The translations under genes were made by a program, and so were the position numbers. This document shows, piece after piece, positions 1 through 7,203 of a DNA stretch of 13,314 bases. The DNA is from Lysobacterales bacterium. Lineage in GTDB: Bacteria > Pseudomonadota > Gammaproteobacteria > Xanthomonadales > SZUA-5. The notes below the pieces were generated by a model that saw only the letters and a program-made list of their open reading frames with translations, made no database searches and was not told where the DNA came from. Where the stretch lies: the NCBI GenBank assembly GCA_024710675.1, contig JANJUH010000279.1, positions 1 through 13,314 of the forward strand, in the 5' to 3' direction. Every line of letters begins with the position of its first letter. Within the stretch, counting starts at the first letter, position 1.

Positions 1-345
1 GTCATGGCCGTGATCGTCGCCACCATGGCCCGGGGCTTTCGGTACCGCGCCATTGCTGTCGGCCGGACCGGCCACCGTTGCATCGCCGCCATGGCAGTCG
101 ACGCAGCCCAGGACCACCGAGGGCGAAGCATGCATCGAGGCCTGGTCGATCGGGTTGTGGCAAGTCATGCAGCCCGCACTCTTGGCTTCGGCTTCGGACT
201 TGCTCTGCACGCGCGGGGCGTCCGGGGCCTTTACGTAGCTCCGTTCGACCGGCTTCTCTTCGTCGGCGGACCAGGCGAGCGGTGCCCACAGGCAGGCCGC
301 GGCCAGGGCGATGGCCCGGAACGTGGTCGAGTGAATTCGGGTCAT
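1..345 (-). CDS. Exported multiheme cytochrome c, N-terminal part only (runs off the left edge)
   Basis: This frame opens at ATG 343-345 and stays open to base 1, giving 115 visible residues with no stop, so the C-terminal part is missing. The start is supported by a GAGG five bases upstream. Residues 1-27 form a classic signal peptide (Arg in the n-region, hydrophobic AIALAAACLWAPL, probable cleavage after AWSA). The mature part carries two c-type heme sites, C59-M-T-C-H63 and C81-V-D-C-H85, and ends in a Gly/His/Asp-rich stretch (GHGGDDHGHD). Export and covalent heme attachment place it in the periplasm or at the outer surface. It is the last visible gene of the minus-strand redox block, 84 bases after the beta-barrel gene, so it may be that barrel's electron-transfer partner. 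Total heme number and final size are unknown. A soluble periplasmic shuttle is an equally possible role. Confidence 0.85.
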   Translation of the reverse strand, partial: MTRIHSTTFRAIALAAACLWAPLAWSADEEKPVERSYVKAPDAPRVQSKSEAEAKSAGCMTCHNPIDQASMHASPSVVLGCVDCHGGDATVAGPADSNGAVPKAPGHGGDDHGHD

Positions 346-429
346 GACAGCCTCGCTGGGACGCCGCGTGCCGGGGTGGCCGCGGTGGATGGGGGAGCGC
401 ATGCGGGGTGCAGGGCTGGTGTGCATCGC

Positions 430-2220
430 TCAGTACGTCAGGATCACGTTGCCGAGGACGGTGTAGTACGGATCGGTGTCGCCGTACAGATCCTCCAGTC
501 CCTTGCCGGGATCGAGCACGGCGCCGGACAGGCGGACGACGACGTTCTGGGTCATGTACGGGCGCCAGATCCACGCCACCGAGAAATCGGTGCCGATCTC
601 ACGGTCGATCGGTGCCTGGTTGCGAGCCACTTCCAGCACCCGGGTCTCGTCGAACCACATGTGGTTGAGGTTGAAGGACACGCGCGATTCGGGGGTGAGG
701 TCGAAATCGGCACCCACGCCGATCAGCCGGATACCGGGGTTCTCGAAGTTCGACTGGCCCTGTTCCTTCGAGGAACGCAGCGAAGGCAGGATGCCGTTGC
801 GGGCGGCCAGAGTGACACCGCCGCCGCCGATCAGCGGCATGTTCTGGCGGATCCAGTAGCTGGTGTCGGCGCCGGCGAAGATCGGGTTCTCGAAGACCGC
901 GTCGTAGCCCTGGCTGACATCGTCGAAGGGATCGTCGTCGCCGCTGGCCCAGGCCAGCGAGAAGCGCGTGCGGATCCAGTCGAAGTCACGGCCCAACTCG
1001 GCGGCGAAGAATCCCGCGCGGACGTCGCTGTCCTCTCCGGTAAAGGTGCCGATGTTGTCGCCGAAGGCGTAGTAGGCGCTGGTCGAGAGATTCAGCCAGC
1101 CGATGCGCCCATCGCCGTTGTAGCCGAGGTAGACGACGTCGTACTCGCGCAAACGTTCGGTGCCGAGCGAGGACGGGCGCTGGATGAAGCCGTTCGAGTC
1201 GAAGAAGAACTTGTCGTTCTCGCGGTTGCGGTTGTAGGCGATCGTGCCCTGCGACATGAAGCCGAGGATGCCGAGGTCCTGCCAGTAGTAGTTGGCGATG
1301 AAAAGGTCGTCGTCGCGCAGTCCCTCGCGCACATCGTTGAGCCCCGAGTTGAGGTCTTTTTCGACGCGCCGGAACCAGGCCAGGTTGTACTGCTTCTTGT
1401 TGTTGTCGCGGTTTCCGAACAGGCGCACGCCGAACTGCAGGTCCTGGAACAAAAAGCCGCGGAAGTCGCTCGAGAAGGGCTGGATGCCAACGCGGATGGC
1501 GTCGAAATCGTAGCGCGTCGACACGTCACGGATGTGGTAATCGACGAAGGCTTCCTGCATCGCCACGAAATTGTCGTTGCGGACCTTGCCCGATCGCGGG
1601 TCGATACGCAGCGCGCGCACATCGTCGACTTCGACCCGGTTGTAGTTGAAGGCCAGCGTCAGGCGGTATTCCCACGAGGGCGGCTTGAAGGTGGTGTTGC
1701 CCTTGTAATAGACGAGGCCGGCGAGCAGGGTCTGGGCGAAGATGGTCTGGTCGAAGCCCGAAAAAATGTCGACGGCGCCGGGGTTGGCGCTGGCCTGCGG
1801 ACCGACCGGCGTCGGGATCGAGCGCGGCTCGAGCAGCGTGTCGGAGATCGCCAGCAGCGACAGGAACCAGTCGTCGTGCAGCGGCTTGTCGCCCTTCCAG
1901 ATGTTCTGGTTGTAGGGGTCGTACCACGGGTGCTTGAAGCCGAGCGCCTCCATCAGGCGCCAGCGGTCCGGGATCGGCACGAATTCGCCGACCGCATCGA
2001 CAGGTGCCGGATCGGCATTGTCCGGGTTCTGGTCCGCGCGCTGGATGCGCTCGTTGGCCGGATGGCCGGGGCGCCGGCGCGGGATCTTCGAGCTGTCCGG
2101 ATCGTAGAGGTAGGCGGGCAGGGCGCCGGCCACCCAGGCGGGCGGCGTGTCCAGGTAATCGATGGGCTCGGCAACCGGGCAGAGCAGGGAGGCGAGGGCG
2201 GCGGAGAGGCACAGGCTCAT
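430..2220 (-). CDS. Outer-membrane beta-barrel protein (porin or alginate-export-like), 596 aa
   Basis: The start is ATG 2218-2220, one base after the stop of the upstream lipoprotein gene (TGA-C-ATG), with GAGGG upstream. Such spacing implies translational coupling. The N-terminus (MSLCLSAALASLLCPVAEP) is hydrophobic like a signal peptide but lacks the usual Lys/Arg. About 110 polar, Pro/Asp-rich residues follow. From about residue 150 to the end there are alternating amphipathic strands with aromatic girdles and Asp/Asn/Gly turns (for example LTLAFNYNRVEV, FAAELGRDFDWIRTRFSLAWASGDDD). The chain ends in an aromatic residue (VILTY), as expected of a BAM-assembled barrel. There is no CXXCH motif. 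The C-terminal third (IRLIGVGADFDLTPESRVSFNLNHMWF) recalls alginate-export-type barrels, but this is a resemblance and not an assignment. Between a heme-domain lipoprotein and an exported multiheme cytochrome, it may be the outer-membrane pore of an electron conduit. An ordinary porin is the main alternative. Confidence 0.75.
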   Translation of the reverse strand: MSLCLSAALASLLCPVAEPIDYLDTPPAWVAGALPAYLYDPDSSKIPRRRPGHPANERIQRADQNPDNADPAPVDAVGEFVPIPDRWRLMEALGFKHPWYDPYNQNIWKGDKPLHDDWFLSLLAISDTLLEPRSIPTPVGPQASANPGAVDIFSGFDQTIFAQTLLAGLVYYKGNTTFKPPSWEYRLTLAFNYNRVEVDDVRALRIDPRSGKVRNDNFVAMQEAFVDYHIRDVSTRYDFDAIRVGIQPFSSDFRGFLFQDLQFGVRLFGNRDNNKKQYNLAWFRRVEKDLNSGLNDVREGLRDDDLFIANYYWQDLGILGFMSQGTIAYNRNRENDKFFFDSNGFIQRPSSLGTERLREYDVVYLGYNGDGRIGWLNLSTSAYYAFGDNIGTFTGEDSDVRAGFFAAELGRDFDWIRTRFSLAWASGDDDPFDDVSQGYDAVFENPIFAGADTSYWIRQNMPLIGGGGVTLAARNGILPSLRSSKEQGQSNFENPGIRLIGVGADFDLTPESRVSFNLNHMWFDETRVLEVARNQAPIDREIGTDFSVAWIWRPYMTQNVVVRLSGAVLDPGKGLEDLYGDTDPYYTVLGNVILTY

Positions 2221-2221
2221 G

Positions 2222-4267
2222 TCACTTGCCCTCGCAGACGTTTTGTTCGTTGGAATCGATGAAGGGCGCCTGCGGGCATTGCACGTAGCGCAGGCGGGCC
2301 CCCTGTGGAACCAGCGTGTCGGCGCGCCGATTCGGCGGGGCATTGCCAATCGCACCATTGAGTGCGAGACCGGCGTTGTGCAGGCCGAGGAAGGCAATCA
2401 TGTCGTCCTGGTCGACGCCGTCACCGGAAATGCCGATGCCACCGACGAGTTGCTCGCCGCGGTAGATCGGCACGCTACCGGGGAAGATCTGGATGCCGTT
2501 GGCGATGTTCGGCACGCCGGTGCAGTTGAAGCCGATGTCGGGCAAGGGCACCGGCACTTCCGGGGTCGGTGCCGGCACCAGCAGCGCGCCGTCGAGGAAC
2601 AGCGCCGCCCGGAACTGCTGGTTCAGGTAGTGCGCGAGGTGCAGGGCGACCTGGTTGTAGACGAGGTCGAGCTGCATGCCGACCGCGAACGGACTCCACT
2701 GCTCGAAGGGCTTCGAGAAGGGGCCGTTGGCGCGGCCAATGATGCCGTCCGGGTAAAAGGGGCGCGACAGGTTGCCGCCCGCACGGTCCGAAAAGGCGAT
2801 CGCACCATCCGCCAGTGCATTGGGCAGGCCGAGGAAGCTGCGGGTGGCCGTGACGTAATCGGCTATCGACGAGGTGCCGACGCTGCGCAATTGCACGCCC
2901 GCGGCATCGGTGCCGGCATTGAGATAGGTCGCAGCCGGCAGGGCCGTCAGCAAGCCCGCAGCCGCCGCGCTGCTGTAGAAGGCCGCGGTGCGCGCCTTCT
3001 GCAGGCTGACGTCGAGGCCGAACACCGGGGCGTCGCGAGTGCGTGCAATGCCGAGGATGGTGCCGTTGGCATCGACGATGGAGATGCTGACCCGCGCCTG
3101 GGTGCCGAAGGGCTGGCGGATCTGGGCGCGGGCACGGTTGGCTACTTTCAGGGCCTCGCGCAGCAGCGTGCGCACTTCCTCGGCGCCCAGCGCATTCGGA
3201 CCCGTGCCGGCGCGCGGGGCGAAGCGGTTCTGGTTGGCGCCATCAACGATGACGAAGGCGTCCTGGTCCGCGAGGTCGGCATCGGCCGGGCGGATGCCGG
3301 AACCGGGCTGGCCGAAGGCGAGGCCCTGGCGCGGCGTGCCGGGGAAATAGGCGGCAACCGGTACATAGGCACCACCGCTACCCAGCGGCGGTGCACTTCC
3401 CGGCGAGCTCGCGAGATCCCCGAAGCCCACATCGCTGAAGCGGAAGGTCTTGCCGTCGGCGGTGATCGCGTCGCCGCGGCGGTTCACCGGAGCGGCATAG
3501 CCGAAGGTGCCTGCCGTGGCGATCAGCTCGTCGACGTCGCGGTCGAAATCCGAGATCCTGAGGTCGAGCGAGTAGGTCTCGTCGGCAGCCACGCCGATGC
3601 CGCCGACCGGTGTGCCGTCCTTGTACAGGGGAAAGCCGCCGGCGTCGGCCGAGAGGCCCAGTGGTGAGCGGTTCGGCCCCGGGCCGGGGCTGGCATTGCC
3701 CGAGGAGCGTGTCATGAAATCCGAGCACGGCAGCTGCGAGAACTGCACGCCGAAGAGCGGACCCGAGGGGGCATTGCTCTCACCGGGGTTGAAGTGCTGC
3801 TGGACGATCTGGCTGGCGGTGCGGGTCGAGAAGGCGTTGCCCTCGCTCGACAGGTAGGCGCCGGTGATGGCCTTGGCGATGGCCGCCAGTTCGGCCGGGA
3901 CGTCCAGATTCTCGAGGCCGCCGGTGACGTTGCGGTTGGAGGTGACCTTGACCAGCGCGCGCGCGCCGTTCATTCGGTAGACCGCCAGGACATTGCCAAC
4001 GCGATCGACCACCGCGATGGTGGCAGGCGTGCTGTTGGCCTGGGCCTCGGCGGCTGCCTGGCGCACGATGGTGTCGATGTCGGTCAACGTCAGGAAGGAC
4101 TGCGCGCCTGCACAACTGCCGGTGCAGCCGGCCGGGCTCGGTGGCGCCGAAGGCGGTGCGGTGCCACTGCTGTCGGGGCCACTGCCGCCGCCGCAGGCCG
4201 CCAGCAGTGCCGTCGACATGGCCATCGACAAGGCCATCCTCAAGCGATTTGCGCGCTTCCCCGCCAT
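2222..4267 (-). CDS. Lipoprotein with two GlcG/HbpS-type (heme-binding) domains, 681 aa
   Basis: Residues 1-25 form a lipoprotein signal: basic MAGKRANRLR, a hydrophobic segment, then lipobox L-A-A-C25. A Ser/Pro/Gly linker runs to about residue 50. Two copies of the HbpS/GlcG fold follow. Copy 1 (about 60-255) has the entry helix DIDTIVRQAAAEAQ, strand ATIAVVDRVGNVLAVYRM and the exit motif PVGGIGVAADE. Copy 2 (about 363-630) has EVRTLLREALKVANRARAQ, strand SISIVDANGTILGIARTRD and the exit motif LVGGIGISGDGVDQDD. Each copy is longer than a single-domain family member because of insertions before the VGGIG motif. HbpS of Streptomyces binds heme and senses redox stress; other family members have no proven role. 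No CXXCH site is present, so any heme would be held non-covalently. A strong purine-rich SD (GGGGAGAGGG) three bases from ATG 4265-4267 supports the start. Likely location is the outer membrane or periplasm, beside the cytochromes of the same block. Confidence 0.85.
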   Translation of the reverse strand: MAGKRANRLRMALSMAMSTALLAACGGGSGPDSSGTAPPSAPPSPAGCTGSCAGAQSFLTLTDIDTIVRQAAAEAQANSTPATIAVVDRVGNVLAVYRMNGARALVKVTSNRNVTGGLENLDVPAELAAIAKAITGAYLSSEGNAFSTRTASQIVQQHFNPGESNAPSGPLFGVQFSQLPCSDFMTRSSGNASPGPGPNRSPLGLSADAGGFPLYKDGTPVGGIGVAADETYSLDLRISDFDRDVDELIATAGTFGYAAPVNRRGDAITADGKTFRFSDVGFGDLASSPGSAPPLGSGGAYVPVAAYFPGTPRQGLAFGQPGSGIRPADADLADQDAFVIVDGANQNRFAPRAGTGPNALGAEEVRTLLREALKVANRARAQIRQPFGTQARVSISIVDANGTILGIARTRDAPVFGLDVSLQKARTAAFYSSAAAAGLLTALPAATYLNAGTDAAGVQLRSVGTSSIADYVTATRSFLGLPNALADGAIAFSDRAGGNLSRPFYPDGIIGRANGPFSKPFEQWSPFAVGMQLDLVYNQVALHLAHYLNQQFRAALFLDGALLVPAPTPEVPVPLPDIGFNCTGVPNIANGIQIFPGSVPIYRGEQLVGGIGISGDGVDQDDMIAFLGLHNAGLALNGAIGNAPPNRRADTLVPQGARLRYVQCPQAPFIDSNEQNVCEGK

Positions 4268-4294
4268 CGACCCTCTCCCCGTCTGGATTGCCGA

Positions 4295-4315
4295 GGCCGG
4301 ATCCGTGATCCGGCC
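4295..4315 (-). other. Perfect 9-bp hairpin in the leader of the HbpS-type lipoprotein gene
   Basis: GGCCGGATC at 4295-4303 and GATCCGGCC at 4307-4315 are exact reverse complements around a 3-base loop. No T-run follows on either strand, so this is not a classical intrinsic terminator. It lies between the ten-heme cytochrome gene and the lipoprotein gene, about 27 bases upstream of the lipoprotein start, just beyond a strong SD. It could protect or process the downstream half of a polycistronic mRNA, or be a protein-binding palindrome. The structure is seen in the sequence; the function is guesswork. Confidence 0.6.
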
Positions 4316-4324
4316 GAAGGCGCG

Positions 4325-4330
4325 ATCATA
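4325..4330 (-). promoter_or_regulatory. Possible internal -10 box (TATGAT) before the lipoprotein gene
   Basis: On the minus strand TATGAT matches five of six bases of the sigma-70 -10 consensus in otherwise GC-rich DNA. Transcription would begin just before the 4295-4315 hairpin. No convincing -35 hexamer is visible 16-19 bases upstream, so activation by a regulator would be required. It could give separate expression of the lipoprotein, barrel and terminal cytochrome genes. The evidence is weak. Confidence 0.22.
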
Positions 4331-4379
4331 ACGCTGCTTTCACAGTCCTTTCCGATTTCCGTCGCGGCTCGCGCTGAAG

Positions 4380-6119
4380 TCAGGGTTCCCCGCCCGCCTT
4401 CGTGCCCATCGTGGTGTGCAGCGGGAAGGGCGCCTGGTGGAAACCGTGGCAGTCGATGCAGGTGCTCTCGAGCTGTCCGGGTTCGGCATGGTCCTCGCCA
4501 CCATGGCAGGCCCGGCAGCCGTAGGGTGGGTCACCGGCCAGTGCGCCGGCGTGACCGATGTCAGGAATCAGCAAGTTGCTGCTGTCGGTCGATTCGCGTG
4601 CCGCATGGCAATCCTCGCAAGCCATCGTGACGTGCTTGGCATGGGTGAAATCGGACTTCTCGAACCACTGGCCGGAAACCCGCACCGGTGCCACCACCCA
4701 GCCGCCCTGGACGGCGGACGGATCACGGCTGACCGTGTGGCAGACACCGCAGGTGCGGCTGCTGAACAGGGCATCGGTGGTCTCGCGAGCCTTGGTCCTG
4801 GCCCAGTCGAGCGCTTCGCGTTGCTCCTGTGGCGTTGGCTGCTGGCCCGGGCGGCGGCGCTGGCGCACGTTCAGCGGCGCGGCCACATCGTCATACCCGC
4901 CCTCGAGCGCGACCTTGGCGTAGAACTCGTCCAGCATGTACTGGATCTCGGCGACCTTGGCGTGCGGCACCTGGCGATCCGGCATGCGCAGGTCGAAATC
5001 CAGGCGATGGCAATCCTGGCAATGCGCCTCGAAGTCGATCGGCTTCATCAGGGCGCCGCCGGCTTCGGCGACATGGCAATCCGCGCAATCGAGCACGCGC
5101 ATCCCATCCGGCGCCTGCACGCCCTTCGCCACGAGGTGCTTGTCGTGCGGGAATTTGAGTCCGGAGCGCTCGACCAGCGGCTGCTGGTCCATGCTGACGC
5201 GCTGCGGGGCATAGCTGCCGTCTTCCTTCCAGGCCGGCAGCAGCACCTTGAATTGCGGGTGGGCCTTGCCGAAATCGCCGACGTCGAGCAACTGGGTCTT
5301 GCCGGCGACGCGCTGCGACAGGTCGCTGTGACAATCGCTGCAGAGGATCTGGTCATCCTTGATCAGGCCATCGTCGCCATTGTGGTCGCGATGGCAGTGC
5401 GCACAGCGCGCTTCGGCGATCTCCGGCAGGGGGAAGGCGACCGGGTCGGCATGCGCCAGCGTGTTCTGGTGGCAGGCCACGCACTTGTCGTCCTGCACCA
5501 CCTCGAAGGGTTCGCCGTGGCATGACTGGCAGTCGCGGGCCATGGTGTGGTGGGCCGCGGCCAGCGGGCCGGTGTCCCAGGCATTGAGTCCGACCGCCGG
5601 CACGTCCTTGACCAGTGCGCGGAAGGTGGGCACGTAATGCGCTGCCAGCGGCAGGGCGAGGCCGAAAGCCAGAGCCAGCAGCAGCAGGGTCCAGCTTGCC
5701 CGGCGCTTGCCCAGGCCGGCCTCGGCCAGGGTCTGCGGCAGCGCCTCGCTCTGTTCGCGCGCAGCGACTTCGGCCTTGTCGACCAGGGCCACTTCGACCG
5801 CGGCTTCGAAATCCTTGGGCGGGTCGACCAGCGTGATCCGCGTGTTGCCGACCTCGATGGTCTGGCCGGCCTTCGCGGTCGTGCTCTGCTCGAAACGACC
5901 ATCGACGCGCAGGCCGGCGGCGACCAGCGCCTCGACGCGATAACGGCCGTTACCCAAAGCCACGACGCGCGCGTGCTCGAGCGCAGCGCGGATGTCGTTG
6001 ACGAAGATCGCCTGGTTGGCCGCGCGGCCGATGGTCAGCGTTTCGCCGAAGTGGATCTCTTCCTCGTACTGGACGGCACCCTTGCCCTTGCGTACGACGC
6101 GTCGGATGAACCATTTCAT
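4380..6119 (-). CDS. FHA-like domain / transmembrane helix / ten-heme cytochrome c fusion, 579 aa
   Basis: Residues 1-100 resemble a forkhead-associated domain: strand ETLTIGR (26-32), LEHARV (47-52) and a VDG turn (72-74). The usual phosphothreonine contacts are lost: the SxxH Ser is Ala46 and the NG Asn is Ala68. A linker with KRR (138-140) precedes one membrane helix (about 142-160), which predicts a cytoplasmic N-terminus and periplasmic C-terminus. The periplasmic part has ten CXXCH sites, at Cys 197, 213, 239, 260, 345, 367, 457, 501, 535 and 554, with many extra His as possible distal ligands (for example HHTMARDC, HAKH). ATG 6117-6119 has GGAGG ten bases upstream. It follows the diheme cytochrome b gene, so it plausibly takes electrons from, or gives them to, that membrane protein. 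The FHA-like domain would face the cytoplasm as a docking or regulatory site. The domain is clear in outline; its ligand is unknown. Confidence 0.92.
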   Translation of the reverse strand: MKWFIRRVVRKGKGAVQYEEEIHFGETLTIGRAANQAIFVNDIRAALEHARVVALGNGRYRVEALVAAGLRVDGRFEQSTTAKAGQTIEVGNTRITLVDPPKDFEAAVEVALVDKAEVAAREQSEALPQTLAEAGLGKRRASWTLLLLALAFGLALPLAAHYVPTFRALVKDVPAVGLNAWDTGPLAAAHHTMARDCQSCHGEPFEVVQDDKCVACHQNTLAHADPVAFPLPEIAEARCAHCHRDHNGDDGLIKDDQILCSDCHSDLSQRVAGKTQLLDVGDFGKAHPQFKVLLPAWKEDGSYAPQRVSMDQQPLVERSGLKFPHDKHLVAKGVQAPDGMRVLDCADCHVAEAGGALMKPIDFEAHCQDCHRLDFDLRMPDRQVPHAKVAEIQYMLDEFYAKVALEGGYDDVAAPLNVRQRRRPGQQPTPQEQREALDWARTKARETTDALFSSRTCGVCHTVSRDPSAVQGGWVVAPVRVSGQWFEKSDFTHAKHVTMACEDCHAARESTDSSNLLIPDIGHAGALAGDPPYGCRACHGGEDHAEPGQLESTCIDCHGFHQAPFPLHTTMGTKAGGEP

Positions 6120-6283
6120 GGGGCGCAGACCTCCAGGACGTCGGCTGCCTCAGGGCAGCGGGCGGAAGGGCGGGTGGAGCGGAGGGGCAGGCGAGGCGGG
6201 CAGCGTGGGCACGCAAGAGCGACGCCCGGGCGGGTGCGAGCCTCGATTGCGAGTGCTGCGGTCATCGATCTCGGCTTGTCCAC
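6116..6283 (-). CDS. Doubtful 55-aa frame filling the gap between cytochrome b and the FHA-cytochrome
   Basis: A GTG at 6281-6283 begins ten bases after the cytochrome b stop, with a GAGG eight bases upstream. The frame ends in a TGA that overlaps the next start codon (ATGA, four-base overlap), an arrangement typical of coupled genes. An internal ATG at 6263-6265 would give 49 residues. The product is Arg/Pro/Cys-rich (it contains CPRC), with no membrane segment or recognised motif. Third-position base use is less GC-biased than in neighbouring genes, and the composition is what random GC-rich DNA encodes. The spacing favours a gene and the composition argues against one. If it is false, the 174-base gap holds nothing else I can identify. 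Confidence 0.2.
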   Translation of the reverse strand: MDKPRSMTAALAIEARTRPGVALACPRCPPRLPLRSTRPSARCPEAADVLEVCAP

Positions 6284-6293
6284 GGCGGTGGCC

Positions 6294-7187
6294 TCACCAG
6301 TAGAAGAACACGCTGAGCACGTGCGCGGTGAGCGCGCCCAGCAGCCCCAGCGAGAGCGGTACGTGCAGGTACAGCCAGACTTCCATCAGTGCCTGGAGCT
6401 GGATGTCGCGGGCGACGCGGGTTGCCAGTGCGCTCTTGCGTGAGACCATGTCGATCAGCCGGCGCAGGTTGTCGCTCTGCGCGTCCGAGGCCTGGTTGGC
6501 CAGGAAGTCGACCATCATCACCATGGTCTGGCTGCCGGCGTCCGCCTTCGCCGAGGCCCCCGCGGTGCTGACCGCCTTGCGCAGGCTGGCGAGGGCCTGG
6601 GCCGAGTCGTCGCGCGCCCGGAGTTGGGCCAGGATGCCGCCACCGAGGCGGGTTTGCTGAATCGAGCGCAGGACCACATCGTGGATATTGCGGTCGATCT
6701 TGTCGGCGAGTGCCAGGGCCTGCTGGTCGAGTTCGCGGATTTCCTCGAGCATCGCGTCGCGCGTGGTGTTGGCGCGATTGCGGGTCATCAGCGAGGGATA
6801 GCGCAGGTAGGCGTAGACGCCGAAAAAGCCGCTGAAGATCACCAGCAGCATCAGTGCCAGGGCCAGTGTGTGGATGTTCCAGCCGACCTGGAAACCCGAG
6901 TGCAGGAAGGCGATCAGGATCAGCGTGCTGCCCAGGTAGACGTGCGCACTGAGCCAGCCGCGCGCGCTGCCACTTGCCCCGCTGTAGCGCCGCTTGCGCA
7001 CGCCGAACCAGAGCAGCCAGAGGATCAGCAGCGCACCGATGGTGCCCAGCGTGTATCCCAGCCAGGTGCCGCCGTTGGGGACGCCGATCGGGTCGTGCCA
7101 GAGGTAGGCGACCAGCGATCCGATCGACAGGATCAGCGCGACCCACAGGTAGCGGTACCGCCCGTAATCGAGGATGGACTCATGCAT
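6294..7187 (-). CDS. Diheme cytochrome b-type inner-membrane protein, 297 aa
   Basis: Five hydrophobic helices are visible, at about residues 12-30, 42-61, 80-99, 106-127 and 270-295. Helix 3 carries H82 and H96, and helix 5 carries H275 and H289. Both pairs are H-x13-H, the spacing that spans a membrane in diheme b cytochromes. Basic FGVRKRRY after helix 2 and YLRYPSLMTRNR after helix 4 put those loops in the cytoplasm. Helices 3 and 5 then run the same way, and the four His line up as two heme sites, one near each face. About 140 mostly helical cytoplasmic residues (130-269) separate helices 4 and 5; this insert could dock the Fe-S protein encoded just upstream. I chose ATG 7185-7187 (MHESILDYG), 16 bases after the reductase stop with AGGA upstream, over a longer frame reaching into that gene. 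Likely role: passing electrons between the cytoplasmic reductase and periplasmic hemes, perhaps through quinone. Confidence 0.85.
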   Translation of the reverse strand: MHESILDYGRYRYLWVALILSIGSLVAYLWHDPIGVPNGGTWLGYTLGTIGALLILWLLWFGVRKRRYSGASGSARGWLSAHVYLGSTLILIAFLHSGFQVGWNIHTLALALMLLVIFSGFFGVYAYLRYPSLMTRNRANTTRDAMLEEIRELDQQALALADKIDRNIHDVVLRSIQQTRLGGGILAQLRARDDSAQALASLRKAVSTAGASAKADAGSQTMVMMVDFLANQASDAQSDNLRRLIDMVSRKSALATRVARDIQLQALMEVWLYLHVPLSLGLLGALTAHVLSVFFYW

Positions 7188-7203
7188 GGCGGGGATCCTG
7201 CGC

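Noticed and set aside
4..2262. 752-residue plus-strand open frame opposite the barrel and terminal cytochrome genes
   Set aside because: It is a stop-poor antisense frame produced by high GC. Its product is low-complexity Val/Ala/Arg/Asp-rich with no motif, while the minus strand has signal peptides, heme motifs and barrel strands.
4295..4315. Hairpin as an intrinsic terminator
   Set aside because: No run of T follows the stem on either strand.
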